Assembly: GCF_010729485.1 (NCBI RefSeq)
Contig: NZ_AP022609.1
Coordinates: 4,030,001 to 4,094,000 of the forward strand
DNA: 64,000 bases
Direction: 5' to 3'
Origin: Mycolicibacter hiberniae
GTDB taxonomy: Bacteria; Actinomycetota; Actinomycetes; Mycobacteriales; Mycobacteriaceae
Below the pieces are notes generated by a model. It worked only from the letters and a program-made list of their open reading frames with translations, was not told the origin of the DNA and did no database searches. A program made the translations under genes and the position numbers. Shown piece by piece: positions 38,489 to 47,441 of the stretch (within the stretch, counting starts at the first letter, position 1; every line of letters begins with the position of its first letter).

Positions 38489-39922
38489 ATGACCGAAGCC
38501 CCGGTGCTGACCAGCGCCGCCATGCCGATTGTCCGCATCGCGGTGCTGGCCGACAGTCGGTTGACCGAGATCGCCGTGCCCGCGGAGCTGCCGCTGCGTG
38601 AGATTCTCCCGGCGGTGCAACGCCTGGTGGCCCCGGCCGCCGGCGACGACACCGAACCCGGGGACGGTGCCACGACCCGGCTGAGCCTGGCGCCCATCGG
38701 TGGCGCGCCGTTCAGCCTGGACGCCAGCCTGGACACCGTCGGAGTCGTCGACGGCGACCTGCTGGCGCTGCGGCCGGTACCGGCGGGCCCGGCGGCGCCC
38801 GGCATTGTCGAGGACATCGCCGATGCGGCCGTCATCTTCTCGGAGTCACGACGCAAACCCTGGGGAGCCAAGCACCTTCAGCGTGCTGCGCTGGCCGCCG
38901 GCGCGGGTTTGGTGCTGGCCGCCACCGGGCTGGCCACCGCGCACAGTGCGGTCACCGGCGAACCCGCGGGCCTGTTCGCGACCGGGGCCATCGCCTTGCT
39001 CACGGTGCTCGCCGCGCTGCTGTGCCGCACCCGGTCGGCCGAAGCCGCCCTGACCCTGTCGATCGCGGCGCTGGTACCGCTCGCCGCGGCGGGCACCCTG
39101 GCCGTTCCAGGTCTGTTCTGCCCCGCCCACGTGGTGCTGGGCGCGGCCGCGGTCAGCGCCTGGTCGCTGATCTGCCTGATCCTGCCCCCGGGCGGCCGCG
39201 GTGAGCGCGGGATCGCGTTCTTCACCGCGGCGGTGGTTGTCGGTGTCGGCGTGCTGGCCACGGCTGCGGTCAAGACGTTCTGGGAGTTGCCGCCCGTCAG
39301 CCTTGGATGCGGATTGATCACCGCGTCGCTGCTGTTGACCGTTGCCGCGCCGCAGGTTTCGGCGTTGTGGGCGCGTCTGCCGTTGCCGGTGATCCCGGCG
39401 CCGGGTGACCCCACCCCGTCGGCTCTGCCGGACAGCGTGCTTGCCGACCTGCCGCGCCGGGTCCGGGTCACCGATGCTCACCAGACCGGATTCATCGCCG
39501 GCTCGGTCCTGCTCGCGGTGCTGGGCTCGATTGCCATCGCGTATGCGCCCGAAGGGCTTTCGGGCTGGGCTTGGTACGTGGTCGCAGGTATCGCGGTTGC
39601 CTCGGTGCTGCGGGCCCGGGTGTGGGACTCGGCGTGGTGCAAGGCGTGGCTGTTGGCTGAGCCGCACCTGACGGCGATCGCACTGCTGGCCGTGTACGCG
39701 GCCACCGGCCGCTACCCGGCCGCCCTGGGCGCGGTGCTGGTGCTGGCCGCGCTCGCAGCGGTGTGGGCGGTGGTCGCGCTGAGCCCGACCGTCGCCTCGC
39801 CGGAGAGCTACTCGCTGCCGGTGCGGCGCCTGGTGGGCTTTGCGGCCTCCGGTGTCGACGCCACCCTGATCCCCGTCATGGCCTACCTGGTGGGCATCTT
39901 CGCCTGGGTTCTGTCTCGATGA
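38489..39922 (+). CDS. eccD3: ESX-3 membrane channel component EccD3
   Basis: A 477-residue protein. The first roughly 100 residues form a ubiquitin-like cytosolic domain (IVRIAVLADSRLTEIAVPAE). About eleven transmembrane helices follow, for example AAGAGLVLAATGLATAH, LCLILPPG-adjacent ISAWSLICLIL-like segments and VMAYLVGIFAWVL at the end. EccD dimers line the ESX membrane complex. The stop overlaps the mycP3 start (ATGA). Confidence 0.95.
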   Translation: MTEAPVLTSAAMPIVRIAVLADSRLTEIAVPAELPLREILPAVQRLVAPAAGDDTEPGDGATTRLSLAPIGGAPFSLDASLDTVGVVDGDLLALRPVPAGPAAPGIVEDIADAAVIFSESRRKPWGAKHLQRAALAAGAGLVLAATGLATAHSAVTGEPAGLFATGAIALLTVLAALLCRTRSAEAALTLSIAALVPLAAAGTLAVPGLFCPAHVVLGAAAVSAWSLICLILPPGGRGERGIAFFTAAVVVGVGVLATAAVKTFWELPPVSLGCGLITASLLLTVAAPQVSALWARLPLPVIPAPGDPTPSALPDSVLADLPRRVRVTDAHQTGFIAGSVLLAVLGSIAIAYAPEGLSGWAWYVVAGIAVASVLRARVWDSAWCKAWLLAEPHLTAIALLAVYAATGRYPAALGAVLVLAALAAVWAVVALSPTVASPESYSLPVRRLVGFAASGVDATLIPVMAYLVGIFAWVLSR

Positions 39923-41337
39923 ACGTTGCCGCTCAGCGCAGCCGCGGCAGGTCGGCGGTCCGCGGGCTGGGCGCCGCGACGCTGGCCGCGCTGCTGACCA
40001 GTGCACCGGCGCTGGCGATCACCCCGCCGACGGTGGACCCGACCGTACCGCCGCCCAGCGGGGCGCCCGGCCCGGTCGCGGCCATGGAACAGCACGGGGA
40101 CTGCGCCAGCTCGCTGCTGATGCCCGGCAGCGACGTCAGCACCGCACCGGCCGGGCAGCGGATGCTCGATCTGCCCACTGCGTGGCAGTTTTCCCGCGGC
40201 GAGGGCCAGACGGTGGCCGTCATCGACACCGGGGTCCGGCCCGGACCACGGCTGGGCACGGTCGACCCGGGCGGCGACTACATCGGCACCACCGACGGCC
40301 TGACCGACTGCGACGGGCACGGAACACTGGTCGCCGGCATCGTGGCCGGCCAGCCCGGGGACGACGGCTTCGCCGGAGTGGCCCCGGCGGCCCGCCTGCT
40401 GGCACTGCGGACCGCCTCGGCGACCATCTCACCGCGCCTGGCCGGCGAAGACCCGCGAACCACCCGCGTGATCACCGACATCACCGCATTGGCGCGCGCC
40501 ATCGTGCACGCCGCGGACCTCGGTGCACGGGTCATCACCGTCTCCACCACCACCTGCCTGCCGGCCGATCGCAACGTCGACCAGACCGCGCTGGGCGCGG
40601 CCCTGCGCTACGCGGCGGTGGAGAAGGACGTGCTGATCGTGGCGGCCGCCGGCGACGCCGGGCAGACCGGATCGGTGGGCGGCGGCGGCGAGGCGTGCGA
40701 GTCCAACCCGCTCACCGACCTGAGCCGGCCGCAGGACCCCCGCAACTGGGCCGCGGTGACGTCGGTGTCGGTGCCGTCCTGGTGGCACCCCTACGTGCTG
40801 TCGGTGGCATCGCTGTCCTCGAGCGGCCGGCCGTCCGGTTTCACCATGGCCGGACCGTGGGTCGGCGTGGCGGCGCCCGGCGAGGACATCGTCTCGGTGA
40901 GCAACCGCGAGGACGGCGGGCTGGCCAATGCGCTGCCGGGCAACCAGGGCAGGCCGGTGCCGCTCAGCGGCACCGGGTACGCCGCCGGCTATGTGGCCGG
41001 GGTGGCCGCGCTGGTCCGCAGCCGCTACCCGGACCTCAACGCGATGCAGGTGGCGCACCGCATCGTCTCCACGGCCCATAACGCCGCACGCGCCCCGTCC
41101 GACGTGGTGGGCGCCGGGATCGTCGATCCGGTGGCCGCCCTGACCTGGGAGCTGCCGCCGGCTGCGGATCCGGCTGCCTCGCCCGCCAAGAAGATCTCCC
41201 CACCCCCGCCGCCGCAACCGGAGAACCCGGCCCCCCGGATCGTGGCCTTCGCCGGAACCGCGCTGCTGGCCGGGTTGGTCGTCGCGGTCGCCACCGGCGC
41301 CGCAGCGGCCGCCCGCCGACGAAAGGAAGACCAGTGA
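39919..41337 (+). CDS. mycP3: Mycosin MycP3, apparently without catalytic serine
   Basis: A 472-residue membrane-anchored subtilase-fold protein. It has a signal peptide (residues 1 to about 33), a subtilisin domain, and a C-terminal helix (FAGTALLAGLVVAVATG). Asp103 (VAVIDTGVRPG) and His134 (DCDGHGTLVAG) are present. The serine motif reads LSGTGYAAGYVAG: the position expected to be Ser (GTSYAA in other mycosins) is Gly353, codon GGG. The oxyanion-hole Asn is also replaced, as AAAGDAG with Asp246. The protein thus looks like a pseudoprotease, though the fold and operon position (ATGA overlaps on both sides) are intact. Mycosins also have a structural role in stabilising the ESX membrane complex. 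Confidence 0.93.
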   Translation: MNVAAQRSRGRSAVRGLGAATLAALLTSAPALAITPPTVDPTVPPPSGAPGPVAAMEQHGDCASSLLMPGSDVSTAPAGQRMLDLPTAWQFSRGEGQTVAVIDTGVRPGPRLGTVDPGGDYIGTTDGLTDCDGHGTLVAGIVAGQPGDDGFAGVAPAARLLALRTASATISPRLAGEDPRTTRVITDITALARAIVHAADLGARVITVSTTTCLPADRNVDQTALGAALRYAAVEKDVLIVAAAGDAGQTGSVGGGGEACESNPLTDLSRPQDPRNWAAVTSVSVPSWWHPYVLSVASLSSSGRPSGFTMAGPWVGVAAPGEDIVSVSNREDGGLANALPGNQGRPVPLSGTGYAAGYVAGVAALVRSRYPDLNAMQVAHRIVSTAHNAARAPSDVVGAGIVDPVAALTWELPPAADPAASPAKKISPPPPPQPENPAPRIVAFAGTALLAGLVVAVATGAAAAARRRKEDQ

Positions 41338-42320
41338 GCTCCTACCGAACCACCGTTCCACGCCCCGGGCCGGCCCGGATCGCTCTGGTGCTGCTGGCCG
41401 TGGTGCCCGCAGTGATGGCCAAACCCTGGGAGACCAGCACCCAGCGCTGGGTGCTGGCCGTCGGTGTTCTCGTCACGATCCTGCTGCTGGGCTGGTGGCG
41501 CGGACTGCACTTCACCACCATCGCCCGCCGGCGCCTGGCCATGCTGCGCTCGCGGGGCGGCGCCCACGCCGACCGGCCGGAGGTGGTCAACACCCGGACG
41601 ACGGCGGCCCTGCGAATCAACGAGCCGGGGGCCGAGCCGAGCCTGCCGCTGCCGCTGATCGCGGGGTACCTGAACCGCTACGGTCTGCGGGCCGACACGG
41701 TCCGCCTCACCAGTCGGGTGTCGCGGTCGGACAGTGGCGCCACAACCACCGACACCTGGATCAGCCTGACGTACTCGGCCGAGCCGAACCTGGCTGCGCT
41801 GCAGGCGCGTTCGGCCGCCATTCCGCTGCAGCGCACCGTCGATGTCGCCGCCCGGCGCCTCGCCGACCATCTGCGCGAATTCGGCTGGGACACCACGATC
41901 GTCGCCGGTGAGGAGATTCCGTCGCTGAGCGGCGCGAAGGCCCGGGAAACCTGGCGGTGTCTGGAAGACGGCTCGGGCGACCATGTCGCGGCCTACCAGG
42001 TGGGTATCGACGCAGCGCTGGCCGACACCATCAGCCGGATTCAGGCGGTCAACGCCAACGAGGCCTGGACGGTGCTGGAATTCGCCGAGGCCGACGGTCA
42101 GCAGACCGTTGCCGCGGGCTGCGCCCTGCGTACCGGTTCGGTGCCCGACGGTGGCGCCCCCCTGGCGGGACTGCAGCCGCAGCAGGGCAATCATCGCCGC
42201 GCCCTGCTGGGCCTGCACCCGTTGTCCGGCAGTCGCCTGGGCGGTCATGCCCCGCTGGACGGCGACGAGATCGCCGCCCTGCGGTGGCCCGCTGCGGCGA
42301 CGGTTGCGGCCGCGCGTTAG
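41334..42320 (+). CDS. eccE3: ESX-3 membrane component EccE3
   Basis: A 328-residue protein with two N-terminal membrane helices (ARIALVLLAVVPAVMA and WVLAVGVLVTILLLGWWRGL) and a large soluble domain (LAALQARSAAIPLQRTVDVA). EccE sits at the periphery of the ESX membrane complex. It is the last gene of the ESX-3 operon; its start overlaps the mycP3 stop, and the convergent hydrolase gene follows after 9 bp. Confidence 0.94.
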   Translation: MSSYRTTVPRPGPARIALVLLAVVPAVMAKPWETSTQRWVLAVGVLVTILLLGWWRGLHFTTIARRRLAMLRSRGGAHADRPEVVNTRTTAALRINEPGAEPSLPLPLIAGYLNRYGLRADTVRLTSRVSRSDSGATTTDTWISLTYSAEPNLAALQARSAAIPLQRTVDVAARRLADHLREFGWDTTIVAGEEIPSLSGAKARETWRCLEDGSGDHVAAYQVGIDAALADTISRIQAVNANEAWTVLEFAEADGQQTVAAGCALRTGSVPDGGAPLAGLQPQQGNHRRALLGLHPLSGSRLGGHAPLDGDEIAALRWPAAATVAAAR

Positions 42321-42329
42321 CGCACGGTT

Positions 42330-43523
42330 CTAGAACATGTAGGGCCGCAGGAACGCGGTCATCCTGCGCAGGTAGGCCGGCTGGCTGACGTGCAGTATGT
42401 GGTTCCCCGGGAACCAGTGCAGGGCACAGCGATCCCAGTGGTGCCACAGCATCTCGGACTGCTCCGGCGGTGCCAGCCGGTCGCCGAGACCGGTGATGAT
42501 CAGTCGCCGTTCCCTGGCCACCAGCGGGGCGTAGTTCAACGGCGAGTGGAAGGCCGTCGCGGCCCCGAACTCGTCGCCGCCGACGCGCCCGAGCCGCTGT
42601 CCACCTGCGAGCACCATGTTCGCCGGGAACCAGTCGCGGATCTCCGATTCCACGGAGACCACCGGCACGTTCGGGACGACGGCCTGCAGCCGGGGCTCGA
42701 CGGCGGCCAACAGGGCAGTGGTGTAGCCGCCCAGCGACAGACCGGTCAGCGCGAAGCGGTCGACGCCGGTGGACTCCAGATAGTCCAGCATCGAACGGAA
42801 GTCGTGGACCGCCTGGGCCATCGCTTCGGCGAATCCCGAAGCGCCGTGCGAGAAGTAGCCGTATCCGCTGAAGGGGGAATACTTTTCGGCGCGCCGACCG
42901 TGGAACGGCAGGGTGAACAGGGCGACATCGTATCCGGATCGGTAGAACCACGGCAGTGCGAAGAACAGGCCGTTGAACAGGTAAGCCGATCCCATGAACC
43001 CGTGGATGACGCACAACGTCGGCCGCGGCCCGTCCTCGTGGCGCCAATGCTGAAACCGCGCGGTGTTGTTGTTTCCCAGGGCGCTCCAGGAGTCGCGCAT
43101 CGCCGGGTTGACGGCTTCGAAGCTGGAGCGGAAGGAGACGTTGTCCACGGTGCCGCGGGCAATCCGCTCAGCGATCGGGTTGGCCCGTCGCGCGGACACC
43201 CGCGGCGGCGCCGTCGGTGCGGGAAAGGATCGAGTCGGGTCCTGCGCCGATGCCAGCTCGGCGTAGAACTCCAGCCGCTCCCGCTCCCGCCGCGACTGCT
43301 TGCCGCCGACCGCCGTGGTGAGCACCGACGGAAACATCGCAGCGGCAACCATGGACGCGACCCCGGTGCGCAGCCCGATATCGGCGAAAGCCGAGGCGTC
43401 CACGATCAGCTTCTCCCGCAACGACAACTCGCTTCGGTGCGGCAGGCCCTGCGCGCCGGCGTCGGCGCCGGGAACATCGGGAATCGGAATAGGCGGCTGG
43501 ATCGGGGTGAGGTCGGTGGGCAC
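42330..43523 (-). CDS. Alpha/beta hydrolase (Rv0293c-like, ABHD18/DUF2048 type)
   Basis: A 397-residue protein with an alpha/beta hydrolase fold. The oxyanion segment is VIHGFMGSAYLFNG, the nucleophile elbow GLSLGGYTT, the acid probably in ITGLGDRLAPP, and the His in FPGNHILHVSQP. Start GTG 43523 (MPTDLTPIQPP) has GAGAAAGG upstream. The same gene, Rv0293c, follows eccE3 in M. tuberculosis in the same orientation. The substrate is unknown. Confidence 0.85.
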   Translation of the reverse strand: MPTDLTPIQPPIPIPDVPGADAGAQGLPHRSELSLREKLIVDASAFADIGLRTGVASMVAAAMFPSVLTTAVGGKQSRRERERLEFYAELASAQDPTRSFPAPTAPPRVSARRANPIAERIARGTVDNVSFRSSFEAVNPAMRDSWSALGNNNTARFQHWRHEDGPRPTLCVIHGFMGSAYLFNGLFFALPWFYRSGYDVALFTLPFHGRRAEKYSPFSGYGYFSHGASGFAEAMAQAVHDFRSMLDYLESTGVDRFALTGLSLGGYTTALLAAVEPRLQAVVPNVPVVSVESEIRDWFPANMVLAGGQRLGRVGGDEFGAATAFHSPLNYAPLVARERRLIITGLGDRLAPPEQSEMLWHHWDRCALHWFPGNHILHVSQPAYLRRMTAFLRPYMF

Positions 43524-43563
43524 GGTCGCGGGCCTTTCTCGGGTGCGGGGCACGCCCTGGCCC

Positions 43564-44478
43564 CTATGGTCCCGGGTGCAACGGGGATGGTAACTCGATT
43601 GCGAACAGCTGCGCGGCGTTGTCGTGCAAAACCCCACGTAGCCAGTCGTCGTCGACCCCGGGAAGTGCGGTGAGCGCGTCCAGCGCCTCGCGGTAACCGT
43701 AGGGGATGTTCGGGAAATCGCTGCCGAACAGGATGCGCTCGCCCGCCTCGCGCAGTCGCGGATCGGTGCCGACCGGAAACGGCATGAGCTGGTCCACGAA
43801 CGCGGTGAAGACCATCGTGGTATCCAGATGTACCGCTTGCGATTCCAGGCAGATGTCGAGGAAGTCGTCGTACTCCGGCATGCCCATGTGCGCGACGATC
43901 AGCGTCAGCCCCGGGTGGCGGCGCAGCAGCCGGCGAACCGGACCGGGCCCGGTGAACCGGCCGGGCTGCGGGCCGGAGCCGCAGTGGATCACCACGGGGG
44001 TGCCACTGTCTGCCAGCGACCCCCAAACCTCGTCGAGCAAAGGGTCGTTGGGGTCGTAGTCGCCGACCTGGATGTGTGCCTTGAAGACCTGCGCCCCGCC
44101 ACTGATGGCGACGCCGACGTAGCCGGCGGCGCCGGGCTCGGGATAGAACGTCGCTGTCGACAGGCAATCCGGTGTCGCGCGGGCGAATTCGACTGCCCAC
44201 TGGTTGAGCCAAGCAGCCATCTGGGGTTTGTGCGGATACACCAGGGAGGTGAAGCGGCGCACCCCGAAGGCACGCAGCGTGGCCAGGCGACCGGCCTCGT
44301 CCGCCCGGTAGTTGATCGGCCAGGGCCGGCCGAGCAGTGGGCCGGCCGAGTCGAAGTACTGCCACACCTTGTCCAGCACCGGCTTGGGCATGAAATGGGT
44401 GTGCACGTCGATGATCCCCGGCAGCCCCAGCGCCGACCAGACCTGGCGAACCGCCGCCGCTTCGGCGCCCCCTGTCAC
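43564..44478 (-). CDS. Amidohydrolase_2 family metal-dependent hydrolase
   Basis: A 304-residue TIM-barrel amidohydrolase. Metal and active-site residues lie in IIDVHTHFMP (near residue 22), VVIHCGSGPQ, LIVAHMGMPEY and LFGSDFPNIPYGY. Such proteins are decarboxylases or hydrolases of aromatic or lactone substrates; the substrate here cannot be read from sequence. Start GTG 44478 overlaps the stop of the bluB gene (GTGA), so the two are co-translated. M. tuberculosis has other genes at this place. Confidence 0.82.
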   Translation of the reverse strand: MTGGAEAAAVRQVWSALGLPGIIDVHTHFMPKPVLDKVWQYFDSAGPLLGRPWPINYRADEAGRLATLRAFGVRRFTSLVYPHKPQMAAWLNQWAVEFARATPDCLSTATFYPEPGAAGYVGVAISGGAQVFKAHIQVGDYDPNDPLLDEVWGSLADSGTPVVIHCGSGPQPGRFTGPGPVRRLLRRHPGLTLIVAHMGMPEYDDFLDICLESQAVHLDTTMVFTAFVDQLMPFPVGTDPRLREAGERILFGSDFPNIPYGYREALDALTALPGVDDDWLRGVLHDNAAQLFAIELPSPLHPGP

Positions 44479-45128
44479 GCGCCGTCGTCCCAGGTGTTCT
44501 CGGAGACGAACTCGCCCAGGGGTTGTCGGTAGGCCCACTGGTCGATCTCCAGGGCCGGCCGGTCCGGAAACTCCGGTACCGGGCCCAGGCACAGGATCGC
44601 CACCGGCTCGGCATCCGGTGGCATGCCCACCAGTTGGGCCAGCGCCGCCGGTTCGAACAGCGACACCCATCCCATGCCGAGTCCTTCGGCGCGGGCGGCC
44701 AGCCACATGTTCTGGATCGCGCACGACACCGATGCCAGATCCATCTGCGGCAGGGTGCGGCGACCGAAGATGTGGGCCTGCCGGCCGTCGCGTAACGCCA
44801 CCACCAACAGTTCGGCGCATTCGCGAATGCCTTCGACCTTCAGCGCCAGGAACTCCTGTTCGCGACGGCCCAGCGCCTCGGCGGTGCGATGGCGCTCCTC
44901 GTCGACCAAGGCATGGATCCGCTGCCGCAAGGCGGAGTCGGTGATCCGGATGAACCGCCACGGCTGCATGAGGCCCACACTCGGCGCGGCATGGGCCGCG
45001 GCCAGCAGCCGCGCCAGGACGTCGGGTTGCACGGTGCTGCCGGGTGAGAATCGCCGCATGTCCCGGCGTTCGGCGATCGCCCGGTACACCGCTTGGCGCT
45101 CCTGCTTGGTGAACGATGGATCAGCCAC
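44475..45128 (-). CDS. bluB: 5,6-dimethylbenzimidazole synthase BluB
   Basis: A 217-residue flavin enzyme that breaks down FMN with O2 to make 5,6-dimethylbenzimidazole, the lower ligand of vitamin B12. RRDMRRFSPG, APSVGLMQPWRFIRI and MDLASVSCAIQNMWLAARAEGLGMGWVS are BluB family segments, which separate it from general nitroreductases. It matches Rv0306. No other cobalamin genes lie nearby. Confidence 0.85.
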   Translation of the reverse strand: MADPSFTKQERQAVYRAIAERRDMRRFSPGSTVQPDVLARLLAAAHAAPSVGLMQPWRFIRITDSALRQRIHALVDEERHRTAEALGRREQEFLALKVEGIRECAELLVVALRDGRQAHIFGRRTLPQMDLASVSCAIQNMWLAARAEGLGMGWVSLFEPAALAQLVGMPPDAEPVAILCLGPVPEFPDRPALEIDQWAYRQPLGEFVSENTWDDGA

Positions 45129-45162
45129 GGGATCATGGTAGGAGTCACACGAAAGGACGCTC

Positions 45163-45510
45163 GTGATGAAACGTTCGCAAATGCTCGACCAGTTGTGCGC
45201 CGACGCCCCCGGAGCTCTGGTTTACGGCGAACCCCACCAGACTCCCGACGGGGCGACCGTGATCACCGCGGCGCGCGTCACCACCTCGGGCCCCGGCGGT
45301 TCGCAGGTGACTGCCACGCCGCTCGGGGCCATGGTGATCCGTGGCGAGCAGGCCAAGTGGGTGGCGGCGGTCGATGCGAACCGGATCGCGTTGGTGGGCG
45401 TGTTCACCGGTCTGCTGGCCGCCGTCATCACGTCCCTGGCCGTTTTGCGCCGCCCGCCCTGGCCAGACCTGCGCTACGCCGGGGCGCGTGGAGAGGGAAC
45501 GCAGTCGTGA
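45163..45510 (+). CDS. Small membrane protein of unknown function
   Basis: A 115-residue protein with a soluble N-terminal part (MLDQLCADAPGALVYGEPHQ, GSQVTATPLGAMVIRGEQAK) and one C-terminal membrane helix (IALVGVFTGLLAAVITSLAVL). The start is GTG 45163 or the next codon, ATG 45166, behind GAAAGGACG. Its stop overlaps the PAP2 gene start (GTGA), so they are coupled. I do not recognise the family. Confidence 0.7.
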   Translation: MMKRSQMLDQLCADAPGALVYGEPHQTPDGATVITAARVTTSGPGGSQVTATPLGAMVIRGEQAKWVAAVDANRIALVGVFTGLLAAVITSLAVLRRPPWPDLRYAGARGEGTQS

Positions 45511-46169
45511 CACCTGCGCGTGCGGCCGCCCTGGGCTCGGTGGTGGGCGCGGCGGCGGTCTACGTGCTGATGTTGGTCGGCTACCGGCAGGGCTGGGGCT
45601 GGCTGGCCGGTATCGATGCCTCCGCGCTTCAGACGAGCTACGACATCGGGGTCAAACACCCTGTGTGGGTGCGGATCTGGGACGGCATCTCGACGGTCTT
45701 CGCGCCGGTGGTGTTCCGGGTGGTCAGCATGGTGGTGGCGGTGGTCGCCGCCCTGCGTCACCGGGTGCGCGTCGCGGTGTTCCTCTTGATTGCCGTGGAG
45801 ACCAGCGGGACGCTGACCGCGCTGGCCAAGAACTCGGTCGACCGGCCGCGTCCGGTGACGGCACTGGTCTCGGCGCACTCGACGGCATTCCCGTCCGGGC
45901 ATGCGCTGGGGGTGATGGTCGGCGCCGGCGCGCTGGCGCTGCTGGCGCTGCCCATGGTGCGGGGCAGGGCACGGCTCGCGGTGGTGCTGGTGGCAGCGCT
46001 GGTGGTCGGTGCGGTCGGCGTCTCCCGGGTGGCGCTCAACGTCCACCACCCCTCCGACGTGCTGGCCGGGTGGGCGCTGGGCTGGGCCTATCTGACGGTG
46101 TGGGCGCTGCTGCTGCAACCGTGGCGGCGACCTGAGCGGGTCACCGCGCCCGCCGCGGGATCGTCCTGA
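45507..46169 (+). CDS. PAP2-family membrane phosphatase (Rv0308-like)
   Basis: A 220-residue integral membrane phosphatase with about six helices. The three active-site motifs are KNSVDRPRP, PSGHALG and SRVALNVHHPSDVLAGW. Family members dephosphorylate lipid substrates such as phosphatidate or undecaprenyl pyrophosphate. GTG 45507 overlaps the previous stop; a longer frame upstream is not coding. Its stop overlaps the next ATG (TGATG). Confidence 0.9.
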   Translation: MTPARAAALGSVVGAAAVYVLMLVGYRQGWGWLAGIDASALQTSYDIGVKHPVWVRIWDGISTVFAPVVFRVVSMVVAVVAALRHRVRVAVFLLIAVETSGTLTALAKNSVDRPRPVTALVSAHSTAFPSGHALGVMVGAGALALLALPMVRGRARLAVVLVAALVVGAVGVSRVALNVHHPSDVLAGWALGWAYLTVWALLLQPWRRPERVTAPAAGSS

Positions 46170-46402
46170 TGTCCGGCTGCGGCGCCGACCCGGTGGGTGC
46201 GCTGATCTGCTCACGCAAGGGCTGCAGCGCCGACGCGGTCTACGGCATGTTGTGGAACAACCCGAAGCTGCACACACCAGAACGGCGCAAGGTGTGGCTG
46301 ACCTGCGCGCAGCACCGGGAGTACTTCCGTGACTACCTGGGCTCCCGGGGCCTGCTCAAGGGTGAGGCGCCGGTCGCGGAGCTGCCCCGGCGCCCGGAGT
46401 AG
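46169..46402 (+). CDS. Small conserved Cys-containing protein
   Basis: A 77-residue protein (ICSRKGCSADAVYGMLWNNP, LHTPERRKVWLTCAQHREYF). The Cys and His positions (CSRKGC ... C-x2-H) suggest a small metal site, which is inference. It is translationally coupled to the PAP2 gene. Similar short proteins occur widely in actinobacteria as unknowns; I give no function. Confidence 0.7.
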   Translation: MSGCGADPVGALICSRKGCSADAVYGMLWNNPKLHTPERRKVWLTCAQHREYFRDYLGSRGLLKGEAPVAELPRRPE

Positions 46403-46461
46403 TCCCCGGCGCGCCGTCAGCGGTGTTTGACCCGCTGCTGGGGTACGCAGATGATGAGCCG

Positions 46462-47115
46462 ATGCGCCGCCTCGTGAGCCTGTTCAGCGCTGCTGTGTTC
46501 GGCGCCGCCGCGGTGACCGGCGTGCCGGGCGCCCACGCCGACGTCACGCCCTGGTTCGCCCGCTCGGTGGGCAACGCCACTCAGGTGATCTCCGTTGTCG
46601 GGGTTGGTGGTTCAGACGCCAAGATGGACGTTTACCAGCGCGGCGCTGCGGGCTGGCAGCCGGTGGCGGCCGGGATTCCGGCCCACGTCGGCTCGGCCGG
46701 CATGGCGGCCAAGGCCAAGAGCGGGTATCCGGCTACCCCGATGGGGGTTTTCACGCTGCCCTACGCGTTCGGCACCGCGCCCAACCCCGGTGGGGGACTG
46801 CAGTACGTCCAGGTCGGTCCCGACCACTGGTGGGACGGCGACGACCACAGCCCGACGTTCAACACCATGCAGGTGTGCAAGAGGGCGCAGTGCCCGTTCA
46901 ACACCGGCGAGAGCGAGAATCTGCAGATCCCGCAGTACAAACACGCTGTGGTGATGGGCGTCAACACCGCGCGCACTCCCGGCGACGGTGCGGGCTTCTT
47001 CTTTCACACCACCGACGGCGGCCCGACCGCGGGCTGCGTGGCCATCGACGACGCCAAACTGGTGCAGATCATCGGGTGGCTGCGCCCCGGCGCGGTCATG
47101 GCGATCGCGCAGTAG
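46462..47115 (+). CDS. Secreted L,D-transpeptidase-like protein (YkuD domain, Rv0309-like)
   Basis: A 217-residue exported protein. The signal peptide MRRLVSLFSAAVFGAAAVTG (to ...AHA, about residue 28) is followed by a YkuD fold: MGVFTLPYAFG, then H and C of the active site in FFFHTTDGGPTAGCVAIDD. Such enzymes cross-link peptidoglycan or act on related bonds. ATG 46462 starts the signal peptide; the frame is open 39 bp further upstream but adds acidic residues. Confidence 0.85.
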   Translation: MRRLVSLFSAAVFGAAAVTGVPGAHADVTPWFARSVGNATQVISVVGVGGSDAKMDVYQRGAAGWQPVAAGIPAHVGSAGMAAKAKSGYPATPMGVFTLPYAFGTAPNPGGGLQYVQVGPDHWWDGDDHSPTFNTMQVCKRAQCPFNTGESENLQIPQYKHAVVMGVNTARTPGDGAGFFFHTTDGGPTAGCVAIDDAKLVQIIGWLRPGAVMAIAQ

Positions 47116-47127
47116 CGGCAGGAGCCG

Positions 47128-47430
47128 TCAGGCCTGTTCGCAGTACGTGGCGTGGGCGATGCTGACGAACTGGGACGCCCTGGTGAGGGTCAGGCTGGGG
47201 TTGGCGTTCTTCACGGCCTTGGCCGCCTGGTTGGTGGTGTGGCCGTCGACGAGGTAGTCGCACACCGAATGCCCGCCGGCGACGGCGTCGGCGGCGTCGG
47301 GGTAGGAGATGCCCATTTTGTCCAGTGCGTTCAGAAACTCGCTGTCGCCGGGATCGGCGGTCGCCGGCGCCGCCAGGCCGAGCAGGCCGGCTACGGCGAA
47401 TGCGGCCACTACAGGTTTACGTGCCCTCAT
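47128..47430 (-). CDS. Secreted DUF732 protein A
   Basis: A 100-residue exported protein typical of mycobacteria. The signal peptide MRARKPVVAAFAVAGLLGLA ends near ATADP. The DUF732 core has FLNALDKMGISYPDAADAV, VCDYLVDGHT and a final HATYC, with the conserved Cys pair. The function is unknown. It lies beside a second DUF732 gene in the same orientation. Start ATG 47430 follows GAGGGAGGAAACG. Confidence 0.88.
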   Translation of the reverse strand: MRARKPVVAAFAVAGLLGLAAPATADPGDSEFLNALDKMGISYPDAADAVAGGHSVCDYLVDGHTTNQAAKAVKNANPSLTLTRASQFVSIAHATYCEQA

Positions 47431-47441
47431 CGTTTCCTCCC

